Positions 1 through 8,042 are shown, numbered from the stretch's first letter. The stretch: DNA of 64,000 nucleotides from Acidobacteriota bacterium (GCA_029263395.1 JAJCXO010000025.1:1-64000); one strand, 5' to 3'. Notes: a model not told the origin generated them from the letters alone. Translations and numbers: made by a program.

Positions 1-442
1 CCCCTACCTTGCCGGCGATCGACGCGATATTGATGATCCGGCCCCACCCACGCTCCACCATAGCGGGCAGAAAAGCTTGGGTGCATAAAAACGTGCCGGT
101 GACATTGACCGCAAACACACGCTCCCAATCCGCCAGGCGGATCGCCGCCAGTGGCGCCGAGAAACCGACGCCAGCATTGTTGACCAGCACATCGACCCCG
201 CCGAGCTTGTCCTCAGCCTCGCGACGCAACCCATCCACCGAGGCCGGATCGGTGACATCACAGGGCACGGCCCAAGCCGTGTGGCCGGCGTCGCGCAAAC
301 CGCTGGCGGTCGATTCAATTTGATCTTGCGAGCGCGCCGCCACCATCACCGCGGCGCCTGCACTTGCCAAGCTTTCGGCGATCGCGGCACCAATACCTCG
401 TCCGCCGCCGGTAATCACAACTCGTTGCTGCTGAAATTCCAT
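1..442 (-). CDS. SDR-family oxidoreductase, C-terminus beyond the window
   Basis: Reading from an ATG at 442 on the minus strand gives an open frame of 147 codons that runs off the window edge. It shows the hallmarks of short-chain dehydrogenases: the Rossmann glycine motif TGGGRGIG near residue 10, the NNAG motif near residue 87, and IASIAG near residue 140, whose serine is the catalytic Ser of the family. The YxxxK motif would lie outside the window. The family performs NAD(P)-dependent oxidation or reduction of alcohols and ketones, often 3-oxoacyl thioesters. The substrate cannot be told from this fragment. The gene lies downstream of the creatininase-like gene on the same strand, about 50 nt away, so co-transcription is likely. 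The family call is secure; the specific role is unknown. Confidence 0.9.
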   Translation of the reverse strand, partial: MEFQQQRVVITGGGRGIGAAIAESLASAGAAVMVAARSQDQIESTASGLRDAGHTAWAVPCDVTDPASVDGLRREAEDKLGGVDVLVNNAGVGFSAPLAAIRLADWERVFAVNVTGTFLCTQAFLPAMVERGWGRIINIASIAGKVG

Positions 443-462
443 GGCAGCGACCTTAGAGTCCG

Positions 463-498
463 GGTGATTGGCTGTCAACCGGTGATTGGCTGTCAACC
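463..498. repeat. 18-bp perfect tandem duplication over a stop codon
   Basis: Two perfect adjacent copies of ggtgattggctgtcaacc lie at 463-480 and 481-498. The second copy contains the TGA stop of the creatininase gene, read on the minus strand at 493-495. The first copy sits in the short gap before the SDR gene. The duplication therefore repeats the stop-codon region of the upstream gene. It is one of several short duplications at gene ends in this window. Confidence 0.9.
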
Positions 499-1260
499 AC
501 TGTCGCCAACCTGTGCCAAAACCGCCTCGGCGAGGATCGATCCCAGCGTCTGAATGGTCGCTTGCCCCTCCCCCACCGTCGCCGATGCCGGGTCACCGAA
601 ATAGGCTTCGGGACCTCCGGCCGCTTCGAACGAGTCGAGCCCTTGACGGATCGCGGTCGACAAGGAGTTGGGATTAGCCGGCAACGCGCCCCGGATCTCG
701 TCGCGCACCAAGTCGGGTCGCCGCTCCATCACCACCGAACCCTCGTATTGGCCAGCGTGACACGCTCCGCTCTTGAACTCGTCGCTCAGCCGCAACGCCC
801 ACGGCTTGCGGGTGATGTCGGGAAAGATCACCACCAGATCACTCGACGCCCGGATCTGCTCGATCGCAGCGTAAATCGACCCGAGGTGGGTGGGATCGAG
901 ATGGGCGTTGGCCAGCGCCAAATATCGGATCTTCCAACGCACCACCGACGCCGCAATATCGACCAGGAGCGCGGTAGCCGTCTCCGGCCGGATCGACACC
1001 GTGCCGGCGAAGTTGGCGGCAAAACCCGCCGCGGTGTAGTCGACCGGCGGCAGCATCAAAGGTACAAGGCCACAACTCGTCAGCTGACGGGCCCCATCCT
1101 CAACCATCGCCTGGGCGATGATCCGATCCGTCGACAGCGGCAAATGCGGTCCATGGGCCTCGACTGCTCCGAGGGGCAGTAAAGCCACGGCACGCTCCCG
1201 GTCGAGATCACGAACCTCGGGCCAGGTCATTTCAGATGCACGATGAAGGTTCATCGTCAC
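493..1260 (-). CDS. Creatininase-family amidohydrolase
   Basis: The protein is 255 aa, the usual size for the creatininase (creatinine amidohydrolase) family. The N-terminal segment reads LPLGAVEAHGPHLPLSTD, the signature E-x-H-G-x-H-L-x-x-x-T-D of these metal-dependent enzymes, with Glu, His and Asp as metal ligands. The later GGxE-like ligand region appears changed: HAGQYEGSV near residue 165 supplies the usual HAGxxETS motif, with G in place of T. The family hydrolyses cyclic amides and some members mature peptide cofactors (MftE-like), so the substrate is open. The start is a GTG at 1260; an ATG two codons later at 1254 is also possible. It lies between glnA and an SDR gene on the same strand. 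Confidence 0.85.
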   Translation of the reverse strand: MTMNLHRASEMTWPEVRDLDRERAVALLPLGAVEAHGPHLPLSTDRIIAQAMVEDGARQLTSCGLVPLMLPPVDYTAAGFAANFAGTVSIRPETATALLVDIAASVVRWKIRYLALANAHLDPTHLGSIYAAIEQIRASSDLVVIFPDITRKPWALRLSDEFKSGACHAGQYEGSVVMERRPDLVRDEIRGALPANPNSLSTAIRQGLDSFEAAGGPEAYFGDPASATVGEGQATIQTLGSILAEAVLAQVGDSG

Positions 1261-1310
1261 ATCTTACCGTCCTGGCCCGCTGGATCCCACCAACAAGAGG
1301 GCGGCCGGCG

Positions 1311-1332
1311 CTCCCCCTTGGAAAAGGGGGAG
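1311..1332. terminator. Perfect 9-bp hairpin between glnA and the creatininase gene
   Basis: The arms ctccccctt (1311-1319) and aagggggag (1324-1332) are perfectly complementary around a 4-nt loop. The hairpin lies about 40 nt past the glnA stop and 50 nt before the next gene, both on the minus strand. There is no T-run on either side, so it may be an inter-cistronic terminator, a pause site or an mRNA-stabilising stem rather than a classical rho-independent terminator. Confidence 0.5.
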
Positions 1333-1372
1333 ACGGAGAGGGATTGTCTTCGGTGGCCCTCTGCCCAAAAAA

Positions 1373-2701
1373 TCAATATCCGTTCAAGTACCGTTCCTGC
1401 TCCCACGGATGGACGTGTGAGATGTAGTCTGCCCACTCTTGACGTTTGGCCGCCAGGTAGTGACTGGCGATGTGCTCACCGAGCGCTTCTTGCAACACCT
1501 TGTTACGTTCGAGCTTGTCCAAGGCACTGCTGAGATCGGCCGGCAGCTGGCTGATCTTGTGCCGGCGCTTCTCACGCTCGCTCATGGTGAAGATGTTCTT
1601 GTTCACCGGCTCGCCAGCATCGAGCCCCCGCTCGATACCGTCGAGACCCGCGGCCATCATGCACGCCAGGGCGAGGTACGGATTACACGACGGATCGGGC
1701 ATGCGGAGTTCACAACGGGTCGACATACCGCGGCGCGCTGGCACCCGCACCAATGGGCTGCGATTCTTCTCCGACCATGCAACGTTGGTCGGCGCTTCGA
1801 AACCCGGTACCAGTCGTTTGTAGGAGTTGACCAGCGGGTTGGTGATGGCAACCAGGGCGCCGGCATGCTCGAGCAAGCCACCGATGTAGGACAACGCGGA
1901 GTTCGACAGCTGCCATTTGGCGTTCTCATCGAAGAAGGTGTTCTCGCCGTTCGCCGACAGCAGACTCATGTGGACGTGCATACCCGAGCCGTTGACACCA
2001 AAAATCGGCTTGGGCATGAAGGTGGCGTGTAAACCGTGCTCGAGCGCCACCTTTTTCACGACAAACCGGAACGTCGACACGTTGTCGGCACAGGCCACAG
2101 CCTCGGAATACTTGAAGTCGATTTCGTGCTGACCGGGAGCCACTTCGTGATGAGCTGCTTCGACTTCGAAACCCATCGATTCGAGCACGATGACGATGTC
2201 CCGCCGACACTCTTCGCCCCGATCAACGGGCGTCAGGTCAAAATAGCCACCAACATCGTGGGTGTCGAGCAGCGTCGCGCCGGTCTCATCCTTCTGGAAG
2301 AGGAAAAACTCGGCTTCAGGACCTGCCACCATGGTCAAACCGAGGGCGGTAGCGCGTTCGACTTGACGTTTGAGGGCCAACCGAGGACAGCCGGGGAACG
2401 GCGCACCATCGGGCAGGTGGACGTCGCAGATCATTCGCGCTACCCGCGAGTCGCCTTTACTGGTCCAGGGATTGATCCGAAAGGTGTCCCAGTCGGGAAC
2501 CAATAACATGTCGGACTCTTCGATCCGGGTGAACCCTTGAATCGACGAACCGTCGAACATGATCTGACCATCGAGCGCCTTCTCGAACTGACTGCGCGGC
2601 ACCTCGACGTTCTTGATCACGCCCAGCAGGTCGGTAAATTGAAGCCGCAGAAAACGCACATTCTCAGCATCAGAGAGGCGTAGGATCTCGTCTCTAGTCA
2701 T
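1373..2701 (-). CDS. glnA: Type I glutamine synthetase (GSI-alpha-like)
   Basis: This enzyme makes glutamine from glutamate, ammonia and ATP. The 443-aa length fits the short GSI-alpha class typified by Bacillus and Thermotoga. Visible signatures include MFDGSSIQGF near residue 50, the metal-site segment GPEAEFFLF near 128, GVNGSGMHVHMSL near 235 and the ATP-site segment NRSPLVRVPA. The adenylylation-site region of GSI-beta enzymes (NLYxLP) is absent; the corresponding segment reads NKNIFTMS, as in GSI-alpha, so control by feedback or protein contact is more likely than adenylylation. I chose the ATG at 2701 because GAGGA lies 5-6 nt upstream and the homologous part begins there. A longer frame reaches 2758 but adds only an unrelated extension. 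Confidence 0.95.
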   Translation of the reverse strand: MTRDEILRLSDAENVRFLRLQFTDLLGVIKNVEVPRSQFEKALDGQIMFDGSSIQGFTRIEESDMLLVPDWDTFRINPWTSKGDSRVARMICDVHLPDGAPFPGCPRLALKRQVERATALGLTMVAGPEAEFFLFQKDETGATLLDTHDVGGYFDLTPVDRGEECRRDIVIVLESMGFEVEAAHHEVAPGQHEIDFKYSEAVACADNVSTFRFVVKKVALEHGLHATFMPKPIFGVNGSGMHVHMSLLSANGENTFFDENAKWQLSNSALSYIGGLLEHAGALVAITNPLVNSYKRLVPGFEAPTNVAWSEKNRSPLVRVPARRGMSTRCELRMPDPSCNPYLALACMMAAGLDGIERGLDAGEPVNKNIFTMSEREKRRHKISQLPADLSSALDKLERNKVLQEALGEHIASHYLAAKRQEWADYISHVHPWEQERYLNGY

Positions 2702-2758
2702 AACATCCTCGTGCAGATTGTCATTGAAAAATCGATCAACTGGCGCGATCATAGGCAT

Positions 2759-2912
2759 ACAACGAGACGATTAGCAAGATAAACATGCAGATTGCTCGAA
2801 AATTTGCCATCAATCAGCCAAAAACTCAGACAACCAACCAAATCCTGCCCAGCCCGGCCTTGCGGTTGGGCACGTGGTATCTTCAGCCTGATCAACAGGA
2901 GCCAAATCACTG
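2759..2912. promoter_or_regulatory. Divergent intergenic region of glnA and the flavoprotein gene
   Basis: This stretch (with 2702-2758) separates two divergently transcribed genes and should hold both promoters. It is noticeably more AT-rich than its surroundings around 2760-2830. I cannot identify convincing -35/-10 pairs or an operator. AGGAG at 2897-2901 serves as Shine-Dalgarno sequence for the gene starting at 2913. Confidence 0.35.
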
Positions 2913-4532
2913 ATGGATGAGCCCCCCGGATCAGCCGCTGCCCCCGAACCTGCACGCTGGCGACGGCGCAAACAACGCCGACCTCGGCGACGAGACGGAC
3001 AACGTGCCGGCCGGGACCGAAACCGCGGCGCAATTGATCCGGAGCCCCGGCCTGTCTACCATCTGGTGGTCGTTGGAGGCGGTACTGCGGGGCTGGCTGC
3101 AATTGCGGCTGCCGTCCAAATCGGCGCCCGTGTAGCCCTGGTCGAACGTCGCCAGCTGCAGGACAACCGCACGGTCGCTGCTGCCTCCTCAGTCAGCCTG
3201 ATCCAGGCAACACGAGCCTGGGCAAGCTCAACGCATCATGAGCGCGGTGGGTTCGGTGGGCGTCGGACCGCCGATGCCAGCAACTTCACCTCAGTGATGA
3301 CCCACGCTCGCAACCGGGAGTTGAGTCTCGCGGTGGGCGCCGATGCGGCTCGCCTGTGCCGCCAAGGGGTCGACATCTTCTTGGGTGAAGGCCGGTTTAT
3401 CGCCGCAGACGCGGTGGAAGTCAACAACCAGCGACTGCGTTTCCGTCGGGCGTTGATCGCCACCGGTTCCCGCCCCACCACTCCGCCGATCCCAGGGCTC
3501 GACGAGATCAACTATCTGACACCGGAACACGTCCTCGAGCTTCAAACGCTGCCACCACGTTTGGCGATTCTCGGTGACAATGCCGAGGCCTGCGAAATGG
3601 CGCAAGCTTTTGCCGCTCTCGGCAGTCGTGTCCATTTATTCACCTCGGCACCTCGCCTGCTTCCCCACGGTGATGCGATCGCCGCGGAGGCGGTCACGCG
3701 AGCCATCTCACGGACCGGGGTGCAAGTGATTCGCAAGTGCAGCCTGGTCGAGATTCGGCCGCTGATCGGCAGCGCTTCAGGCAGTGCTTCAGGCGATGTT
3801 GCAGACCAGGCTCCAGGCCGTGCCTCGATTGTGTCGACCGACCATCCAGAGCTGCCAGTCGACGAGATTCTGGTGGTCGGCAAGTTGACTCCCAACGTCG
3901 AGCGCCTGGGGCTCGAGGCGGCTAGCATCGATTACGACTTGACCGGAATCGAGGTCGATCACAGGTTCCGGACCAGCAGCCGGTACGTTTATGCCGCTGG
4001 TGACGTGCTCTCACCGGCTGGTCTCGAGCGCGCTGCCGAGGATGAAGCCCGTCGCGCAGTACACAACGCGTTGCTGCCGCGTTTTGCACGCAGCAGCCCT
4101 TTGGCGGTGCCCAACGCCGCCTTCACTCAGCCTGAAGTGGCCTGGGTAGGGCTCAATGCCGACGACGCCAAGGCGCTTGGCACCAAAATCGAGACCATGA
4201 CGATCCCGCTGCGAGATCATCCATCGGGGGACCCTCGATCAACGGCGTCAGATGGAGCCAGGGAGGAAGAGAACAAGGGCTTTTTATGCCTCCATCTCCA
4301 GCGTCGTTCAGGCCAAATTCTCGGCGGCACCCTGGTTGCCTCCAACGCCACCGAAACGATTGCCCCGTTGGCGCAGGCGGTGCAACACAAAATGCGTCTC
4401 GTTACCTTGGCGCAGACGTTGGTCCCGTATCCCGCCGAGGGGGAGGTCTATCGCCGCGCCGCCATGCAATGGGAAAGTGCCCGACGCCGGCCACCCCGCA
4501 ACCTGCTCGAGCTGTGGCTGCGCCTCACCTGA
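2913..4532 (+). CDS. Pyridine-nucleotide disulfide oxidoreductase-like flavoprotein lacking redox cysteines
   Basis: The 539-aa protein has the fold of mercuric reductase and dihydrolipoamide dehydrogenase. It carries an FAD-binding VVGGGTAGLAA near residue 54, ALIATGSRP near 180, an NAD(P)-type nucleotide-binding segment near 220, and a GDV segment in the FAD region (YAAGDVLSPAG). The redox pair CxxxxC that should follow the first FAD segment is missing: the aligned stretch QLQDNRTVAAASSVSL (about 81-96) has no cysteine. The C-terminal catalytic His of the HPYPT motif is replaced, with VPYPAEGEVYRRAA in its place. It therefore probably cannot do disulfide chemistry, although FAD and NAD(P) binding may persist. 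An Arg-rich N-terminus (residues 15-38) precedes the domain; in that stretch the neighbouring frame looks more protein-like, so a frameshift or misjudged start is possible. The start at 2913 has AGGAG 11 nt upstream. Confidence 0.8.
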   Translation: MDEPPGSAAAPEPARWRRRKQRRPRRRDGQRAGRDRNRGAIDPEPRPVYHLVVVGGGTAGLAAIAAAVQIGARVALVERRQLQDNRTVAAASSVSLIQATRAWASSTHHERGGFGGRRTADASNFTSVMTHARNRELSLAVGADAARLCRQGVDIFLGEGRFIAADAVEVNNQRLRFRRALIATGSRPTTPPIPGLDEINYLTPEHVLELQTLPPRLAILGDNAEACEMAQAFAALGSRVHLFTSAPRLLPHGDAIAAEAVTRAISRTGVQVIRKCSLVEIRPLIGSASGSASGDVADQAPGRASIVSTDHPELPVDEILVVGKLTPNVERLGLEAASIDYDLTGIEVDHRFRTSSRYVYAAGDVLSPAGLERAAEDEARRAVHNALLPRFARSSPLAVPNAAFTQPEVAWVGLNADDAKALGTKIETMTIPLRDHPSGDPRSTASDGAREEENKGFLCLHLQRRSGQILGGTLVASNATETIAPLAQAVQHKMRLVTLAQTLVPYPAEGEVYRRAAMQWESARRRPPRNLLELWLRLT

Positions 4533-4545
4533 TCGGCACTCCCCT

Positions 4546-5673
4546 TCAAACCCCAGCCTGCGACGATCTCATCAAAGCCCTGACCGGTGTTTCGAGGGTT
4601 GCCAACTCTTGCCGGACAACTTCGAGATCAGCCTGCTCCCGAGTCATCAACACATAAAACGCGGTACGACGATCCCTTCCGAGGGGACGCCACAGCTCGA
4701 TCAACGCCTCCAAGCTAGTCACCACTTCCTCAACTTGCTCGCCGTCGTCGAGCTCCAGCCGACGGCGGAAGGAGGCGGCGGCAACCATGGCCCGATCAGA
4801 AAAATCGGGCCAGTAGGAAAAGCAGCGATAACCCAGCAGCTCAGCCTGTTGGACGTCAACGACCGCAACCCCAACCGCTCCGGCAGCCTGCATCGACGAC
4901 TGGTCGAGAACCTTCGGTAACCGCAGGCGTAAGCGGTCGATGCCACTGTCAGCCAACGCTAGCGGCACCGTTGCAATCCCCGAATCACTGGACCGGCGTT
5001 CCGGTGCAGGATGTTCGTCGAGATCCCTGGCGGCATCCAAAACCACTCCATGTAACGGCCGAAAGATCAGCCGTTCAACATAATGTGGCACGCTGATATC
5101 GATTTCTCCGTCCGCCCAAGACAAAATCTCGAAGACTGCGGATTCCCCCTGCAGTCGATGGAAGTCCGCGTTGATCAAGTCGCCGTCCATGATGTGGATC
5201 CGACCGGTCCGCCCCGCCGATCGGACGGTCAACATGCAGGTCTTCTTCTCGAAGTTCAGCAGCTGTAGAAAACCGAGCAGCGAGACCCCGGCCAGATGGC
5301 CTTTGGAGATCCGCCCTAGAGTCTCGAGCACTGCATCCACAAGGCTCTGGAGATCGAACGGCTTCTCCAGGAAACACAAGGCGCCTTGACGCCCTACGCG
5401 GTCTCCCATTTCAGGCACTTCATAGGCACTCATCACGATACAAGGCACCGACGCAAAACGGCGCACCATGTGCGTCAAGAGCTCGAAGCCGTCCATCACC
5501 GGCATATCGAGATCGGTCAACAGCAGGTCGATCGGCTGGTGTTCGAGAATCGCCAACGCTTGCTGGCCATCCTCTGCCGTCACCACTGCAAGCTCCTCTG
5601 AGAAGCTCGAGAGATACGCCACAATGGTCTGTAGGATGACCGTATCGTCATCAACTACCAGGACCGTCTTCAT
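4546..5673 (-). CDS. Response regulator with REC, PATAN (DUF4388-like) and a C-terminal roadblock-like region
   Basis: Residues 1-120 form a receiver domain with acidic pocket DDD (8-10), phosphoacceptor Asp54 in TDLDMPVMDG and Lys104 in FLEKPF. Residues 125-215 resemble the PATAN/DUF4388 domain: LLGFLQLLNFEKKT, then GRIHIMDGDLINADF and ending in EILSWADGEIDI. The remaining 150 residues are less clear and resemble a roadblock/LC7-type fold. PATAN proteins often accompany small-GTPase and surface-motility or polarity systems, so an output through protein contact rather than DNA binding is likely. It has no histidine kinase partner nearby. It converges on the flavoprotein gene with a 13-nt gap. 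Its start codon is the last unit of a tandem array. Confidence 0.85.
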   Translation of the reverse strand: MKTVLVVDDDTVILQTIVAYLSSFSEELAVVTAEDGQQALAILEHQPIDLLLTDLDMPVMDGFELLTHMVRRFASVPCIVMSAYEVPEMGDRVGRQGALCFLEKPFDLQSLVDAVLETLGRISKGHLAGVSLLGFLQLLNFEKKTCMLTVRSAGRTGRIHIMDGDLINADFHRLQGESAVFEILSWADGEIDISVPHYVERLIFRPLHGVVLDAARDLDEHPAPERRSSDSGIATVPLALADSGIDRLRLRLPKVLDQSSMQAAGAVGVAVVDVQQAELLGYRCFSYWPDFSDRAMVAAASFRRRLELDDGEQVEEVVTSLEALIELWRPLGRDRRTAFYVLMTREQADLEVVRQELATLETPVRALMRSSQAGV

Positions 5674-5758
5674 CGTTGGACTGTCTTCATCGCAGGACCG
5701 TCTTCATCGCAGAACCGTCTTCATCGCAAAACTATCTTTACCGCCAAGCCGCCTTCAA
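5657..5758 (-). repeat. 17-bp tandem array made of the start codon and first codons of the response regulator gene
   Basis: Read on the minus strand, six consecutive 17-nt units end at 5673, which is the gene's ATG unit. Units begin at 5758 (TTGAAGGCGGCTTGGCG), 5741 (GTAAAGATAGTTTTGCG), 5724 (ATGAAGACGGTTCTGCG), 5707 (ATGAAGACGGTCCTGCG), 5690 (ATGAAGACAGTCCAACG) and 5673 (ATGAAGACGGTCCTGGT). Divergence grows with distance from the gene. Because 17 is not a multiple of 3, each repeated ATG lies in another frame; the one at 5724 is in frame but meets a TGA after six codons. The array may affect translation initiation through competing start codons. Confidence 0.9.
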
Positions 5759-6118
5759 CTCAATGCTCCGAACGTTATCGGATCATATCCGACTGGCGCT
5801 CCACTCGACGCCAGCGGAGACTTCGACTAGTCGAGTTGACAGTTTCTGTCGCCTCCGCTGGACAGGGTTGTCACTCGCTGGGCTGCAAACTACGAATCCA
5901 AGAATAATCTATGACTTCTGAGGGCTAAACGGTCCAAATTCATGGCATCGAGCTTGCTTGAAGGTTGCGACAAGCAACGGAGTACGCACAGGGCAAACCG
6001 TGGGCGACCACGGGACGCAAAGCTTCGGGACTCCTCGAGGATGTCGGCCGGGCTGTCAGCCTCCAAGAATTCGAGGTCGAATTCCCATGATCCGACAACT
6101 CACGGTCTAGAGGTCACC
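5759..6118. other. Intergenic region upstream of the metalloprotease gene
   Basis: No convincing gene is seen here. The frame of the downstream protease stays open back to 5942, but that extension lacks protein-like composition. A small inverted repeat, tcggat-cat-atccga, lies near 5778-5792, and tggcg/cgcca arms follow near 5794-5813. A TTGACA at about 5838 lacks a matching -10 element. Promoters for the divergent pair must lie here. Confidence 0.3.
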
Positions 6119-7612
6119 ATGAACCGATTACGATTTTTCTCATTCCCCATAGTCACCAACTCTGCGCCGCGTACCAGCTCTGCACCGCGGATCGCAACCG
6201 GACTGAGTGCGGTAGCGCTGAGCTTGCTGGCAGTGAGTTGTCCGTCTCTTGCCAGTGCAGCCACGGTTGAATCCGAAGCTGGCAGCGCCAACACCACTCT
6301 CACAGTGGAGGTTGGCGAAATCTTCGCATCCGAAGCTTTGGGGCCTTTCGCCGAAGCCTTCGAAATACCAAACGCCGTCACCGAAACGCTAATGGCGACC
6401 ACCCCTGGGACGTCGATTTGGTTGGATGGCTTCCCGGTAGCTGCCGGAGTCCGGGCCACCGTGATCCTCGAACCGTTCGAAGTTTACGCTGCGGGAGCCC
6501 GGGTGTTGGTGGTTGACGCCGACGGTGAACGTCAGATTCCGCGCTCGCAACATCGCCATTTCCTCGGCCGCGTCGAGGGTAGTCCAACAGCTCGCCTCGG
6601 ACTGTCGCTCGACCCCCAAACCGGCCATCTCAATGGGCTCATTGACGGCCCGCTAGGAGAGCACCAACTGCTGCCGCCAGCGACGGCCTCCTCACGGCAT
6701 CGCCTCGAACGCCCCGACGCTGCCTTGGCCATCCATGGCGTCCAGCTCGACACTGATTGTGCCACCGATGAGATGCCGCTCCCTGACACCTTGGATGATC
6801 TGCTCGTTCGGGCGCCGGACAACGCCGGTGAGCGCGGGTCCATCCCGACCCACTCCGCCACCATCGCGGTCGACACCGACGCCGAGCTACTCGACAAAAA
6901 ATTCAGCAACAACACCACCACCGCCAGCAATTGGATCGCCACTCTCATCGTCCAAATGAACGTCGCCTACGCACGCGATGTTGGCCTCACCTTGCTGCTC
7001 GGCGACTCCATCCTGCGCACCGGCAGCCCGCCCTACGATAACGACCCCTACGACGTCGAAGGCTCGCCAGCGAGCAGCGCCCATCTCAACGAATTCGGCA
7101 ACTTCTGGGCCAACACGATGAGTAGTGTGGATCGGGTGCTCGCCATGCTGCTGTCGGGCAAGTCGAGCTCCAATAACTCGGCATCCGGTATCGCCTGGGT
7201 CGACGGCTACTGCGAATTCCAGAACACCGGCGGTGGCTACAGCATCAACCAGGTTTTTCTCGCAAACTTCTCCTCGGCCACCCTCGTCGCCCACGAGCTC
7301 GGCCACAACTTCGGCTCACCCCACACCCACTGCTACTCACCGCCAGTCGACCAGTGTTTCAACGCCCAGAGCGGCTGTTACAGTGGTCCCGTCAGCTGCC
7401 CGGGAGGCCCGGGAACCACCATGAGCTATTGCAACTTTGGCGCCCCGAACGGTGCTGGTTGTGGCCAAAACCGACTCGAGTTTCACCCCACCGTCGTTGG
7501 GCTCTTCGACTCTTTTATCGCGAGCCATGCTCCGGGCTGCGTCAACGAGCTCGGCACGGCAGAGATTTTTTCGGACGGTTTCGAGTCCGGCAATACCAGT
7601 AATTGGAATTAG
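6119..7612 (+). CDS. Secreted M12B (reprolysin)-like zinc metalloprotease with C-terminal DGFESG tag
   Basis: The 498-aa protein starts at the ATG at 6119, with AGAGG a few bases upstream. A signal peptide follows (hydrophobic segment about residues 27-48, ending ASAA). The catalytic zinc motif AHELGHNFGSPHTH begins near residue 391 (HExxHxxGxxH), and the Met-turn MSYCNF follows about 40 residues later. These two elements define the metzincin M12B-like fold. The region before is a propeptide-like domain. Several cysteines around the active site (HCYSPPVDQCFN, SGCYSGPVSCPGG) suggest disulfides. The C-terminus ends in EIFSDGFESGNTSNWN, a short acidic/aromatic tag recurrent on secreted proteins of some Acidobacteriota and gammaproteobacteria. 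The role is probably degradation of external protein; the true substrate is unknown. Confidence 0.9.
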   Translation: MNRLRFFSFPIVTNSAPRTSSAPRIATGLSAVALSLLAVSCPSLASAATVESEAGSANTTLTVEVGEIFASEALGPFAEAFEIPNAVTETLMATTPGTSIWLDGFPVAAGVRATVILEPFEVYAAGARVLVVDADGERQIPRSQHRHFLGRVEGSPTARLGLSLDPQTGHLNGLIDGPLGEHQLLPPATASSRHRLERPDAALAIHGVQLDTDCATDEMPLPDTLDDLLVRAPDNAGERGSIPTHSATIAVDTDAELLDKKFSNNTTTASNWIATLIVQMNVAYARDVGLTLLLGDSILRTGSPPYDNDPYDVEGSPASSAHLNEFGNFWANTMSSVDRVLAMLLSGKSSSNNSASGIAWVDGYCEFQNTGGGYSINQVFLANFSSATLVAHELGHNFGSPHTHCYSPPVDQCFNAQSGCYSGPVSCPGGPGTTMSYCNFGAPNGAGCGQNRLEFHPTVVGLFDSFIASHAPGCVNELGTAEIFSDGFESGNTSNWN

Positions 7613-7769
7613 GCGGCGAAGGACGGTTCACCGGGAGGGACCGCGCGACGATGCGGGCGGAGCGAGGAGGGCGCTCCGCCCGCCGCCGATCCGACGACTG
7701 TGATGCCGATGGCGGCGCAAAATTTGTTGACTTGACCGGTCTGATCGTCGATCCGGTCATGGAATCCGT

Positions 7770-7960
7770 CAGGAGACCACAATTTTCGCTCGATCGTGGT
7801 CTCGGTAGCTTCGGGATACTGCAATCAACGCTCGATCGTGGTTTCGGGACGGTGAGAAGACCACGATCAACGCACGATTGCGGTATCGGGACGGTCAGGA
7901 GACCACGATCAACGCTCGATTGCGGTATCAAAGCCGTAAAGGGACCACGATCGAGCATCC
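7770..7960. repeat. 42-bp tandem repeat array, 4.5 units, each with an inverted repeat
   Basis: Units begin at 7770, 7812, 7854, 7896 and 7938 (partial). All share a core of the form gaccacgatcaacgctcgat. In the ancestral unit, ccacgatc and gatcgtgg flank a short spacer and could form an 8-bp stem. Individual copies keep one or both arms: the arm gatcgtgg is seen in units 1 and 2 and the arm ccacgatc in units 3, 4 and 5. Units are directly adjacent with no spacers, so this is not a CRISPR array. The function is unknown; a protein-binding array, a structured RNA or a remnant of repeat expansion are all possible. Confidence 0.85.
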
Positions 7961-8042
7961 TCTGGGAGTTTGAGCCAGCCGGCCGGTTTGCTCAGTGAGC
8001 TCACCAACCAATCCCTGTCTGAGGCTTCCGGGTCTTCTCACA

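Noticed and set aside
562-1182. A 206-codon plus-strand frame.
   Set aside because: It is the shadow of the creatininase gene, which has the motifs and the right length.
7770-7960. Possible CRISPR array.
   Set aside because: Units are contiguous with no unique spacers and no cas genes are present.
7603-7998. Overlapping open frames on both strands through the 42-bp array, giving 14-residue peptide repeats.
   Set aside because: They stay open only because the period is a multiple of three. Neither has a ribosome site or a domain, and both strands read equally well.
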